Source: Lamellibrachia satsuma (Eukaryota; Annelida; Polychaeta; Sabellida; Siboglinidae). From it: DNA of 64,000 nt. Numbering within the stretch: the stretch's first letter is position 1; each line of letters starts with the position of its first letter. This document shows, one piece after another, positions 14,101-23,197 of this stretch. A program made the position numbers and the translations under genes. Below the pieces are notes generated by a model. The model made no database searches, was not told the DNA's origin, and was given only the letters and a program-made list of their open reading frames with translations. The stretch lies in assembly GCA_033239005.1 (NCBI GenBank), contig BSQZ01000015.1, positions 11,577,501 through 11,641,500 of the forward strand, written 5' to 3'.

Positions 14101-17100
14101 CTTGTAGAGAAGACATTGACAACAGTAACACACTGACAACTAGTCTACTACAATAAATAACCTTGTAGAGAAGACATTGACAACAGTAACACACTGACAA
14201 CTACGTCTACTACAATAAATAACCTTGTAGAGAAGACATTGACAACAGTACCACACTGACAACTAGTCTACTACAGTAAATAACCTTGTCGAGAAGACAT
14301 TGACAACAGTAACACACTGACAACTAGTCTACTACAATAAATAACCTTGTAGAGAAGACATTGACAACAGTAACACACTGACAACTAGTCTACTACAGTA
14401 AATAACCTTGTAGAGAAGACATTGACAACAGTAACACACTGACAACTAGTCTACTACAGTAAATAACCTTGTCGAGAAGACATTGACAACAGTAACACAC
14501 TGACAACTAGTCTACTACAGTAAATAACCTTGTCGAGAAGACATTGACAACAGTAACACACTGACAACTAGTCTACTACAGTAAATAACCTTGTAGAGAA
14601 GACATTGACAACAGTAACACACTGACAACTAGTCTACTACAGTAAATAACCTTGTCGAGAAGACATTGACAACAGTAACACACTGACAACTAGTCTACTA
14701 CAGTAAATAACCTTGTAGATAAGACACTGACAACAGTAACACACTGACAACTAGTCTACTACAGTAAATAACCTTGTAGAGAAGACATTGACAACAGTAA
14801 CACACTGACAACTAGTCTACTACAGTAAATAACCTTGTAGAGAAGACATTGACAACAGTAACACACTGACAACTAGTCTACTACAATAAATAACCTTGTA
14901 GAGAAGACATTGACAACAGTAACACACTGACAACTGGTCTACTACAATAAATAATTATACACAACTCACACAACTGCACCTAGTTTAACCGGTCACGCCA
15001 ACTGGAATGTTTTAACTGCTAAAAATGTACACTTGATATTACCTTGTTGAAACGTCCAAACGGGTAGTCCTTTCCTTCGTCTACCTTCCTGCGCCAGTGA
15101 TGGAATATAGCTCCATCCTGGAACATGCCAGCGATTCATTGTCTCATGTAACAGCATCAACAACAAGTATCACTCGCTTGATCAGCCGTGCCATAATAAT
15201 CAAAAGAAAAGAAATCCAAATATGTTTTTTAATTCATTTGAAAAAGAACGTTGGAGCAACCGGGCTAGTTGAAACAAAAACAGCATATTTCAGCATTGCA
15301 GTTCCAATTCTTATTTGATCAAAACTTTTTTTAATGCCAACAAAACTGTAAATATCTCCCACAGATAGCAAGTACATAAACAAATGCTTAATGCAATACA
15401 CATTTGTGCAATGATACATTTTATGAAGTCTCCTAAAGCAGGACAAGTTGTAACAGCTAGCAGGGCAAGTGGTTTTACCATTGTGACAAAATGTAACATA
15501 TATGGCACTGAAGTGGTTTAATACATATCTAGGATATATGACTAGCTTATAAGACTTAATAGGCCCTACCTAAAATACTTATATAAAATGTAATGGGCAG
15601 ATTCCCTAATTGAACGTTGTGCAAACCCTGTAATGAACATAATCATGCTAATAACAAAACTTTTGTTACTACTTTGCCCACCCAAGTGACATTTTTCACA
15701 TGATACGTTATGATATGTTACAACTAGCCCCAGCAACATCTCATTCACAACACTTGTACATTAAACATACTTAAAACACTGCTCGGCCTATGTAACAGCT
15801 AGCGCATATATTCATGACTAGAATAACCAAAGAAGAACAGCATATGATAAGTCATGTGCACACAAACCCTTAACAAGTAGACTAGCAAAAGTATAACAAA
15901 TTACTGTTTTTCCTTTAAAATGGTGCCGTTTATTTACCTTTACCTTTTTTAACAGATTCACATGATATCACACGTAACATGCTTAAAATTATTGATGAAC
16001 ATACTGGTACCTTGCAAAATAATTTGCATTAGTAGTCTCCCTTGCGTCAAATGTCCACATTTTAAACAAACAACCTGGCCAGTTTAATGGTCAGACTTTG
16101 CGCAAACTCAATGCACTTTGTTTAGACTCAAGGTTGACCACAAATGACAGAAACATTTAAATTAGATAATTACAAAGCTCTTTAGATTGATTTATGTTCT
16201 GATTTCTAGGAATGGCATGATTACTTCTCACTAAAAAAGTGTTATGTTCGTTCCGAATAGGTGGCTGAAATATTCGAAACGAACATCAAACAGATAATCT
16301 TGTCAACATTGCAGAGTTATTAATTATTATTTGTAATGATAAACAAATACATGCACCACTCTGAATCTTTAATTTGTTAATGTTTATAAGATAATTCACC
16401 TGACCAATAGTTATAAAATGTTGGATTAATGATAAATGTGTAGAGTGATGCTGCTCTATGATACTATGATATACACACCTGGTTAAACTTGTTCTGGCGG
16501 GCAAGAGTCAAGAGAGGCAGTTTTGAATTCAAACAACTTTGTATTCCCGCCTGCCAAATTAATGCAGCTTTGAACCACAAGATCACAACCGGTCCGTTTC
16601 CAAGCCCAAGAGAACATCAAAGATGACGCCGTTTATCACTGATTTGTTGGCCCACTCACCTGTCGTGCAGGGTTTGTAAATGGCATCCACTTCCAGGGCC
16701 GAACACGACTTTGGCCGATTTTGGCTTTCATCTGCTTGTAGCCTTGATTTGTATCAGTTGGGATGATAGGAGGAGCATCTCTGGAACGATGGCATATATA
16801 ATACATGTCTTGATACTCGATATATCGACGTATTGCGATACTTCTGAAAGTTCGATAATGATACTTGGTGGTATCGCGATACTTCGATATATCGAGTATC
16901 AAGATATACTTCGATATATCGATCGAACCATTTGATATCGACGATATAGTGTAATTTACAATATAGTTTTTAGTTTTACAACAAACAGACGAAGATGTAT
17001 CAGAAGTCAAAACCACCCTTACGCACTAGCCTCAATTATCCAGGCTCTCTTTGGTGGCGCCACCATTTGCCCTGAATCTGGGTAACCAATGAAATGGAAT

Positions 17101-17590
17101 TTCATACTAACTCATCATTTATGAGTGAAATTTTATAAGTATATATTGAGTATCAAGTAAAATTCTGGTATCGATTGAAATCGAAGAAATACAGTATCAA
17201 ACCAGAACTAATTATGATGGTGTATTCATTTAAAACAGACAGTGCTTACTTGTTGTCTGTCCACAACAAGCCCCACAGTTCTCTAGCCATGCCCTCCGGT
17301 CTCTTGAATGATAGGTCAGTCTTTTTCGGCTTTTTCTGCAAACAACCAAATGTAATTAAATAATACATTTTAACAGCACAGGCACAATTATTAAAAACTA
17401 CTAATTTTTGGTTAGGTATACAATTCAGATAGCTACACACACAAATCCAACAATGATTGCAAACAATGAAGCAAGTACCTTTTTTCCATCACTAAAAAGT
17501 GCATCTTTTGTGATGAATTCATCTTGTGTGCCTGTGTCTAGTTCCAGGATCTCCCTGATGTCACTACCCGTGCCCATTGCCATGGCAATA
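2108..17590 (-). CDS. DMAP1: DNA methyltransferase 1-associated protein 1 (SANT/Myb-like, NuA4/TIP60 and SRCAP subunit)
   Basis: Minus-strand coding exons, all joining in frame: 17479-17590 (ATG at 17583, preceded in the same exon by 7 nt and an acceptor, so a 5' UTR exon lies upstream), 17250-17335, 16660-16780, 15043-15117, 13388-13606, 4012-4122, 3586-3774, 3136-3207, 2667-2739, 2108-2262. They give 402 codons; human DMAP1 is about 467 residues. Family hallmarks are FKRPEGM near residue 47, RPWKWMPFTNPAR near 91-103, and the SANT-like segment at about 148-200 (WTRQETDYLFEMCNRFDLRF, then DMKERYYNIY). A highly charged block at 240-302 contains KKEREKKTQDLQKLITAAD, and LNFNELRQDVVLLYELK lies near 361. 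In known systems DMAP1 is a nuclear subunit of the NuA4/TIP60 and SRCAP remodelling complexes. Intron 5 (4123-13387) is swollen by nested retroelements, and intron 4 by a 61-bp minisatellite. The donor after 3136 is GTTCGT, weaker than the rest. The 3' end is not settled. Confidence 0.95.
4795..5665 (-). mobile_element. Non-LTR retrotransposon (CR1/L2-like), 3' part, interrupted by the Ngaro-type element
   Basis: The minus strand encodes reverse-transcriptase text in several frames: STGIFPDKL, IAKVIPIFKKDD, then IYNKLYAYFNNSKLCFDNKY and GFRQKHSTECASLELVDRI. These are RT segments typical of CR1/L2/Jockey-type LINEs. Stops and frame changes make it a pseudogene. The likely 3' end is near 4800, where the minus strand reads GGTGCTATAGAAATGAATAAA, a common LINE 3' tail style. 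The upstream part of the same copy is at 11981-12160, beyond the inserted element. Confidence 0.8.
5666..5915 (-). repeat. Terminal repeat B2 of the Ngaro-type element
   Basis: 250-bp segment starting TTTATGACAAAACAACAC and ending in CCAGCCCCC. It is repeated almost exactly at 6171-6420. It contains three CACGTG hexamers within about 65 bp (near 5811, 5851 and 5864). Confidence 0.9.
5974..6170 (-). repeat. Internal repeat A2 of the Ngaro-type element
   Basis: 197-bp segment identical by eye to 11784-11980. It begins TTTGCGTATTTCTCTGTCGA and ends ACTATGCTTCAA. It separates B1 from B2 and, on the minus strand, includes the first codons of the gag frame as a non-functional duplicate. Confidence 0.9.
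6171..6420 (-). repeat. Repeat B1 of the Ngaro-type element
   Basis: Second copy of the 250-bp B repeat, directly abutting A2 at 6170/6171. The junction is exactly where a circular intermediate would join A and B ends. Confidence 0.9.
6421..7322 (-). other. Non-coding 3' region of the Ngaro-type element
   Basis: About 0.9 kb between repeat B1 and the recombinase stop codon. It is AT-rich with a short TA tract near 6695, and I see no ORF or recognised motif. Confidence 0.5.
7323..8348 (-). CDS. Tyrosine recombinase (integrase) of the Ngaro-type element
   Basis: Intact 341-residue frame. The catalytic tyrosine-recombinase residues are visible: Arg170 in FGFLRCGEF, the H-x-x-R box His287/Arg290 in SGHSFRIGAAT, Trp313 in LGRWTSDCY, and a candidate nucleophile Tyr at 318 or 321 in YCRYIRTS. 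The N-terminal half carries the SAM-like core-binding fold region typical of phage-integrase-type enzymes. In DIRS-order elements this protein integrates a circular double-stranded DNA copy in place of a DDE integrase. Its first codons overlap the end of the RT-RNase H frame by 34 bp, so translation probably depends on re-initiation or frameshifting. Unlike RT it has no internal break. Confidence 0.92.
   Translation of the reverse strand: MSNTRSSNVVLDDVIDKLWDISINRSTRAVYEAGFRAFHRFSSMYPSGYLSHTHPAISEDILIYFVAHCVSALHLKYSTIKTYLAGTRFTYIKAGFQDPSCFPNGQPFLRLQAILKAVKKSQDNIVKPRLPITSSILSQICQTLRSGFLGAYEDLVLETAFCLAFFGFLRCGEFTSKSNAFDPLTDLSIQDIHLNRGDNYFTLRLKVSKTDPFRRGVSLSYFATEHSICPLQPMLALMQTRMAMAAQPHDPLFTTLAGTPLTRAFVIDKLKIILSKLGYNPALYSGHSFRIGAATTAAAANIPDHMIRTLGRWTSDCYCRYIRTSHESLQHAQQAMCEHFR
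8315..9917 (-). pseudogene. Reverse transcriptase-RNase H of the Ngaro-type element, frameshifted
   Basis: Open frames at 9917-9690, 9643-9251, 9203-8901 and 9031-8315 together cover one RT-RNase H polyprotein. Visible are the RT finger/palm text KKRLIVDLSAPHNNFNHASL, CKTDIVDAFKQIPIHP (first catalytic Asp) and the second catalytic motif LDDYLTIDFPS around 9255. RNase H residues follow: TDAAATIGYGG, LELYP and YCDNEATVHIIN, then HIPGVHNDIADALSR. At least three frameshifts are needed to read it through, one immediately before the LDD motif. It starts 33 bp downstream of the gag stop and runs into the recombinase. Real inactivation or assembly error are both possible. Confidence 0.88.
9951..11825 (-). 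CDS. Gag-like protein of the Ngaro-type element (AT-hook, SAP-like, zinc fingers)
   Basis: Uninterrupted 624-residue frame. The first ATG lies inside repeat A1. A second ATG at residue 28 (11744) directly precedes an AT-hook, RGRPKRK, and could be the real start. A SAP-like segment covers about residues 102-136 (LRRRIEEHGLKLPAG..K..LL). Near residue 505 is a CX2CX4HX4C zinc knuckle (CSLCGSIAHLSSFC). Near 565-600 is a CCCH finger followed by a Cys/His cluster (CTRQNCKFLHSCIVCRAPHP), the usual end of DIRS/Ngaro gag proteins. The middle is Ser/Thr/Ala-rich and GC-rich compared with the surroundings. The role, nucleocapsid-like RNA/DNA binding, is inferred from the family. Confidence 0.85.
   Translation of the reverse strand: MGLLVSALDREIRKFSSFSRSFELLFNMPRGRPKRKATDTRDHPAIRRRLTEPHPSTPALLSTHAEAEEVSQTNDEASQGTHEAAQAQTRGTLRWDAGRPANWSMATLRRRIEEHGLKLPAGMKKAQLLRMYFDNFCGDDEIDEPVTMGESLIMPSASSGSVRTDTRPTSTPPPTTRWGIAADLNGFATRARQRHQPLASPRTGITHVPSHDAADIRARESHAFDGRTNDDNQTDQRRQPDVHEMAPLTDVVRNLQQAMSAMTQQMGEIIRSQSVLQGSSAAADSSDASPRTIHDPNTAPTTQSFPRPNVFSLTTAMETIERSTGVSLRSAPAFADTFRWQRCATNGVASESLPDVETVSPALRAAILDGKDTNLASLLIPHFDLGDYSRYAGVDGSHHLLRPLSSDPRLNRNLTLAEFIAAFNKYRNIMCEVWDRRKELDAYEAIIVGIASRIEGTAFYEYHKAFSARAAALIQQHNVKLDWGVRDNGIFGSLFVGQTANVCSLCGSIAHLSSFCPMIANTKASPPAASHNFSRGPLPGRLSHAHTNTDVQGRPRVSVGQREICNNFNSDRGCTRQNCKFLHSCIVCRAPHPSVVCPTKSHGYLARTPQPVARTGNRPPTDKQ
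11784..11980 (-). repeat. Terminal repeat A1 of the Ngaro-type element (5' end)
   Basis: 197 bp matching A2 at 5974-6170. It is the outer 5' end on the minus strand and contains the upstream gag ATG. The flank beyond 11980 is LINE sequence that resumes at 5665. Confidence 0.9.
11981..12160 (-). mobile_element. LINE reverse transcriptase fragment upstream of the Ngaro-type insertion
   Basis: The minus strand reads SCGCDGISSKLLKK and, after a stop, PSLNH-type residues, the RT segment that normally precedes the STGIFPDKL text found at 5665-5630. It is therefore the other half of the split LINE copy. Confidence 0.75.
12270..13190 (-). mobile_element. Second LINE fragment (RT C-terminal region), separate copy
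   Basis: Minus-strand text includes STKLKMNDAKTE, INIGDSVVQATD, HSHIDYHNALLTGLPK and KKLQMVQKNVARVF, then LHWLLVEFRIKS. This is the standard order of the C-terminal RT region of CR1/L2-type LINEs. Stops interrupt it. The order relative to 11981-12160 shows this is a different insertion. Within it, 12431-12638 has expanded into a 54-bp minisatellite. Confidence 0.75.
12431..12638. repeat. 54-bp minisatellite, ~3.9 copies, inside LINE fragment
   Basis: The unit contains GTGTCCCTGGTGGCAAACAT and CTGTGTCATGTACT. Copies differ by a few bases. The 54-bp period keeps an open frame on both strands. Confidence 0.85.
13976..14953. repeat. 61-bp minisatellite, 16 copies, DMAP1 intron 4
   Basis: The unit starts AACCTTGTAGAGAAGACATT and ends ACTACAGTAAAT, with a constant 61-bp step. 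Variants are few (GTAG/GTCG, CAGT/CAAT, occasional single changes). The array ends about 90 bp from the DMAP1 exon 15043-15117. Confidence 0.95.
15118..16659. other. DMAP1 intron 3, no recognised element
   Basis: About 1.5 kb of AT-rich intron. Open frames are short and lack any domain I recognise. Confidence 0.6.
16809..16903. repeat. Inverted-repeat (hairpin/MITE-like) element in DMAP1 intron 2
   Basis: CTTGATACTCGATATATCGA at 16809-16828 is perfectly complementary to 16884-16903 (20 of 20). Further CGATATATCGA and TATCGATA text extends to about 16945. The left arm begins 28 bp from the exon boundary at 16780, within the 3' splice-site region of the minus-strand gene. Confidence 0.8.
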
Positions 17591-18350
17591 CTGCAAAATA
17601 ACATTTTATTAACAAAACCTGAGATATTTTGGTGACACAGGGCGATGAATGTAAGCCTATACTGGATCAGTGCAGACTTTACCAGATGAATCATGTCATG
17701 TAAATTTTCCAACAATTAGGGTTATTCCACCATAGATGTCTGTCCTTAAAATGTTATTGTTATCCTTGAAAACTGCAATTTCTCATGTGAAGAGGACCCA
17801 TGGGTACAATCTACCAAATAAAAAATTATTTTACTTCAAATATTTACTATTAGACTTGTCATCTTTAATTTGGCTTGAGCCTCATTTACGGGGTTCATTT
17901 ACTGATGTAAATATAATATATGGTATCATCCCAGTAGCCCCCCCATGTCTCTAGCCCCTGTCCCAGCAGCCCCCCCGAGGTGTGAGCTCCTAGGTCAGTA
18001 TGCTGTTAGTTTAACACCCCCTCTAGTTTCATCAAATGATTGTTGTCTAGATATTTGTAGGTGGAGTTAATCATTTGAAGCCCCATATAACTTTCACACA
18101 TCAATTGTGTGGTGTGGAAAGCTCACTGGCCTAAGATTTAAAGTAAATCCTCTACATAAAGCTTGTTTGAGGTGAGCAAAACCCAACTGCCCTCACTTTT
18201 AACTGAACAAATCAATGTGGTGTTCCATGCCTGCCAGTTCCCACATTTCTAGCCATTAAGGAAAGGACATTTTGAGCTACTCTGCTCTAGCTTGGTGGCC
18301 TGAGTTTCATGTCGAAATTTATAATCGAGTTCGGAATGACACATGAAACA
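17591..18350. other. Upstream flank of DMAP1, no gene recognised
   Basis: It should contain the DMAP1 promoter and a non-coding first exon, because an acceptor sits just before the ATG exon, but I cannot place them. Runs such as CCCAGTAGCCCCCC near 17931 recur near 20012 in the same orientation on the far side of the MULE relic. Confidence 0.4.
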
Positions 18351-19590
18351 TGGCTGGAAGTGTTGAGTTCATCGAAGGTGCTGGGGACTCCCTGTTGCCA
18401 TTTTTAATAGTTATACCTATCACAAATCTAGAGTTGACAAATGGCATGAAGTTGACATGTAGTAAGTAAGAGGAAAAGTGTGAAGTGTAAGGCATTTCTG
18501 GTGGTCAGCGATGACGGAACTGTGATCAAACCTGAAGATAGCCACAATCACCCGCCCAACCCTGGTGATGTACAAGCCAGACAGTTGAGAGGAAACATGC
18601 GGAAGCGAGCCACAGAGGGATGAAACGACATCAAAGCAGGCGATTTACGACCAGGAAAAGGTGAAACTGCTTCAACAAAGTTCTACCACGACGGCATCAC
18701 CAGCTGAGACAGCATCTGCTCTGTCTCAGTACCAGCATGTGAAGTCATCCCTGTACTGCAAACGGAGGAAGCACTTCCCCCAAAGCCATCTACAAGGGGT
18801 GACATTGTTCAAGATGGCCAGTGAACAACTACAGTCCAGGGAGGTCAGTTCCTGCTCGACAAGGATGGTGGTGGAGTCGATAAGATACTAGTGTTTGCAT
18901 CCGACTCCGCTCTGCATGTGTTAGCGAATGCTAATACTTGTCACATGGATGGCACGTTTGCAACAGCGCCAAGGTTGTTTGACCAAACTGTCACACTGCA
19001 TGTGTTTGCCCTTGGAGTGATGCTGCCACTTGTGTTTAGTCTCCTGCCCAACAAAGAGGGAAACACCTACATTCGTTTTCTCAGCCTCGTGAAAGAAAAG
19101 TCTGCATCACTCGGATTCACCATAAGTCCTCAACGCATCATGCAGGACTTTGAAAAATGTCTCGTAAATGCCTACCTACACGTTTCCAGGCATGGTTCTC
19201 AAGGGCTGCTACTTCCAATAGGCTCAGTGGAGGATACTTCAAAGTATGGGGCTATCTTTAGATATGGGATTTCTTTAAATATGACAGTCCTCGCACCAAC
19301 AATTACATCGAAGGGTACCATACGCGACACACGGGGAAGGCAGGCAAGATACACCCCAATATTTTTGAGGTGGTCGAGTTTTTCAGCCAAGAGGCAGCCT
19401 TATCACTTGTCTCCATCCTCCAACTACAATCAGGCCAACCTGCTCCCAAGCGCAGGAAGAAGTACATCAACCTTGACGATCGTTTGGACCAACTTGGACT
19501 GGAGTACATGTTATGTGACCGGGGAATTGAGTCGTATCTCAATGCCATTAAACACATGATGGACAATCTTGGTAAATTTCATTGGCTAGT
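18350..19590 (+). pseudogene. MULE-type transposase relic with FLYWCH zinc finger
   Basis: The N-terminal part (about 18360-18600) shows FLYWCH features over two frames: KSRVDKWHEVDM, KCKAFLVVSDDG and PEDSHNHPPNPGDVQARQLR. The following frame, 18891-19180, is the MULE catalytic region: NANTCHMDGTFATAPRLFDQ (first Asp), FALGVMLPLVFSLLPNKEGN and QRIMQDFEKCL (second Asp). After 19180 the frame breaks repeatedly and the final catalytic Glu cannot be placed. There are multiple stops and shifts, and no terminal inverted repeats were found. It is a dead transposon of the Mutator superfamily, unrelated to neighbouring host genes. Confidence 0.8.
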
Positions 19591-20032
19591 CATGCATGCA
19601 TATGGTTTTCTGTGTGTAAACAAACAACTGATTATCAACTTTGATCATAGTGTAATGTTTTATCACAATATGATGTTTTGATCAAAGCTATGAACACACA
19701 GTAATGTTTTTATTTTATATTACCATTTAATGTCTATTACTCTCAACCTTATGCAAATATTATTCCTCATTGGAATTAATGACACTGTAACATTTTCATT
19801 TGCGCATATGTATCCATATGACAACAAAAACAGGTTTTTATGGTTTCCTTCCGATCAAAGAAAGTCCGACATTCCTTGAATTTGCACCAGATATATGAGC
19901 ATTTTCTTATTTAAACGTAGGTACCTAGAATTAAGGTGGCGCAGAACAATGAATGGAACAGCCAGGCAGTGTTAGCAAAAGAATAAGTAGTGCTACTAGC
20001 TCCCCCCATTAGTCCCAGTAGCCCCCGGGGGG

Positions 20033-22408
20033 CAGGGGTGGGTCCAATTATACAAATTATATCAATTACAATTACATTTCATTTTTTTATTTCAATTACA
20101 ATTACTCATAATTTTTCAAATCAATTACTCCATTTCAATCACAATTACATTATGCGGAACCTAATATATTCAGCATTTGTTAATTATATATTTTTGTACA
20201 TTTTGCTGGATTTCAATATTTTGTACACAACTGATAAACAAATATAACGGTATATATAACAATTTTTATTATTCAAAAATACATATACATGTTAGCAAGC
20301 CTGTACAGTAGAAACAATAACAACATCCAGTCAATCAATCATTTATCAGACTTCTGAGGGCATTCTAAACAATGTCTGTGTTGATTCAAACAAACATCAG
20401 GTGTACTAATAATAGGGTATGATGTGTTTACTTTGCGTTGTAGCTCCTGCTCTAAGCTAATATTCTCAATTGGTCTGCCCTTTGCTTTGTGTTGGGAATG
20501 GGGAGAAAGGCCATATAAATGGTCCTTGCCACCTGACCTGTCTCCACTCCACCACAACACAAGGGGTGTAATTGGCTCACTAACTCTGCAATGTTTCACT
20601 GAGCTGATAATTTCTGAAGCAATTTCAGGCTACATGTCTTTCCATGTTGTTTGAATACCAAGTTAGCCATTGTCTGACAATGTACGTGCATTGCTTATTG
20701 CTTTAAGGCTGTTACCAATTGATATAAAAACGTGTAGTTGTCTTGGTCATGCTTGATCTGTCCAGTGCGTTTGATGTTATCGACCATGGCATTATGCTAA
20801 CGCGTCTTCAACACTCATTTGGTGTGACTGCAGAAGCCCAGGGTTGGATGCGATCCTACAGTAGCGGCAGAACGCAATGTGTCTCTGTCGGCCCTTGTCC
20901 ATCAAGCCTGATGAGAACTGGGCCTGTGAAAGGTCAGCCATTGAAGCCTGTGTGGCAGATGTTGGTGGGTGGATGAATAGAAACATGCTGAAACTGATCC
21001 AAGAAAAAAGCAAACTCATTGTGTTTTCGTCCAAACTTTGAATTTGTCGGGTGAACGACTTGTCCCTCACGATCAGAGACAGACAATTACATGCTGTGCA
21101 ATCCGTGAGAAATCTTGGAGTTATTATGGACAGCGGCTTGACAATGGAGAAACAGGTGAATGCGATCTCAAAGTCCTGTTTCTACCACATCTGAAATATT
21201 GGCAAAGTCAGGCAATACATCACAAATGACGCTTGTAAGATTCTAGTCCAGGTACTGGTAACATCTCGTCTGGACTATGGAAACGCGCTACTGCAAGGTT
21301 TGCCTCAGGTGCTAATTGAACGATTGCAGCGTATACAGAACTGCCCTGCTCGCCTAATCACCAGGTCATGCAAGAGCGAACACATAACGCCTGTGTTACA
21401 TGAGCTACATTGGCTTCCGGTGAAATACCGGCTCCGCTTTAAGGTTAACACCTTCACATATAAAGTGCTCAACAGATTGGCACCAGCATACATGAGTGAC
21501 ATTGTGCAGAAACATCAACCAACGCGTAGTTTAAGATCAACGGAGAAGTCACTTCTCGTCGTACCTGTACTACGGACTGCAACTTATGGTGAGCATTGTT
21601 TCAGCCGACACGCGGCCATACTGTGGAACGACTTGCCTGAGAACATTAAACAACTGAACACTCTCAGCTCTTTTGAGAGACCCTTAAAAACACATCTTTT
21701 TAAACAGGAATACGACTAACGTGATTGAGTCACGGTCTTGTTTTAATGACATTGCTATATACCAATGAATTATTCGTTATATTTTATTTATGTTTGTACT
21801 ATAAGTGTAATATGTGTTTATTTATTTTTTAATGTTTAAATCAGCTCCTTACACTATTTACTTTTAAAATAATCTATATTTTTTAGTTTTATGTAATTTA
21901 TGCAGTTTTATGTAAAGTACGTATTTTATAGTGTTATTTAATTGATGCAGTTTCATGTAAAGCGTCTGAGAGCATTTTATCTTAATTGGATTCGGGCGCT
22001 ATATAAATTCCGATATAATAATAATAATATAGATACATATCCTGATCAATATGTAATTTGTGAATCTAAGATATAATTCCTACAGACAAAATCCCACAAT
22101 GTGAAAACTATACAAAAGCCTACAGTACAACCTATAGTTTTGTTTAAAAGGGAGATATTTTCTGGTGCACTTGTTTGATTATATAAGCAATATTTATTAT
22201 TAGTCTTGATTTTCATCCCGTGTGAGACTTAAATTATATTTTTATTGACAGTTTGTTCAGGTAGTTTGTGATATGAAATGTAGTGTAACTGATTGTAATT
22301 GAAATACATTTTCAATTATATAAAATTTAACATTTACAGCAAAATTTCGAAACTATAATCAATTACAAGATTTTTCTGTAATCAATTACAAAATTGGACC
22401 AGGCCCTG
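20033..22408. mobile_element. hAT-type DNA transposon with TIRs and 8-bp target duplication
   Basis: The left end reads CAGGGGTGGGTCCAATTAT. The right end, reverse-complemented, reads CAGGGCCTGGTCCAATTTT. The flanking 8-mers are CCGGGGGG (20025-20032) and TCGGGGGG (22409-22416), 7 of 8 matching, as expected for hAT elements. Subterminal zones are rich in CAATTACAATTAC and its complement. No transposase is recognisable, and much of the interior is a LINE tail (20720-22035). It is therefore non-autonomous or decayed. Confidence 0.7.
20720..22035 (+). mobile_element. LINE (CR1/L2-like) 3' end nested in the hAT element
   Basis: Broken RT text includes MLDLSSAFDVIDHGIML and, in the frame 21300-21719, IQNCPARLITRSCKSEHITP, LHWLPVKYRLRFKVNTFTYK and LWNDLPENIKQLNTLSSFER, ending KTHLFKQEYD and a stop. 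This is the classic end of L2/CR1-type ORF2. The 3' tail GGGCGCTATATAAATT followed by ATAATAATAAT at about 22000-22035 marks the element's end. Confidence 0.85.
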
Positions 22409-22619
22409 TCGGGGGGGGGCTACAAGGAGGCTAGGGCTACTAAACCCTATATACATTAATTATATGTTAAATGACAAATGTGTGTAAATGAAGATAGATT
22501 GACAATGTGTACTTATACTCCAAACAACCCAATCTTGAGCTAACGCAGGAGTTTGGACCAACGGCTTTTAGTGTCTCTTCCGAAAGACACGGGCAAAGAC
22601 CCAAGTGGGGTGAACAAAA

Positions 22620-23166
22620 TTGCCCAAGCTTCGAAACGAACCGGGTGTCGGATGTTTCGGCCCATAACGGGTTCGGCCCATGGGCCGAACCATCCAACGG
22701 CGCGACCGGTGAACCGTGATGTGTTTTCGCTCGCATGGGCCGAACCATCCATGTATGCAACCGGTGCCAGCGGGCGCCGTGGGCCGAAACAACTAACGAA
22801 TTCTTCGCTATTTTCAACTGTTTCCATGTCTTAGCGAAATGCTGTTGACTTGTTGTATGCTACAGTATTATTGTTTTCGAGTCAATTGTTGTTTATGGAG
22901 TATTGTAATTGCGAAATGTTATACGCTACAACTATTTCAGTGTTTTAACGAAACGCCATGCGCTACATTATTATTGTTTTAGAACCAATATTATGTACAT
23001 ATATGTACATATATATATATATACATATATATACATATATATACATATAAATAATTATATATATATATATATACATACATACATGCATACATGCCATAAT
23101 TACATATACATATATATATATACACACACATATATATATATATATGTATAAATATGTACGTACATA

Positions 23167-23197
<31 letters not shown>

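Noticed and set aside
13976..14953. Possible CRISPR-like array
   Set aside because: There are no unique spacers; units are head-to-tail identical, and the context is an animal intron.
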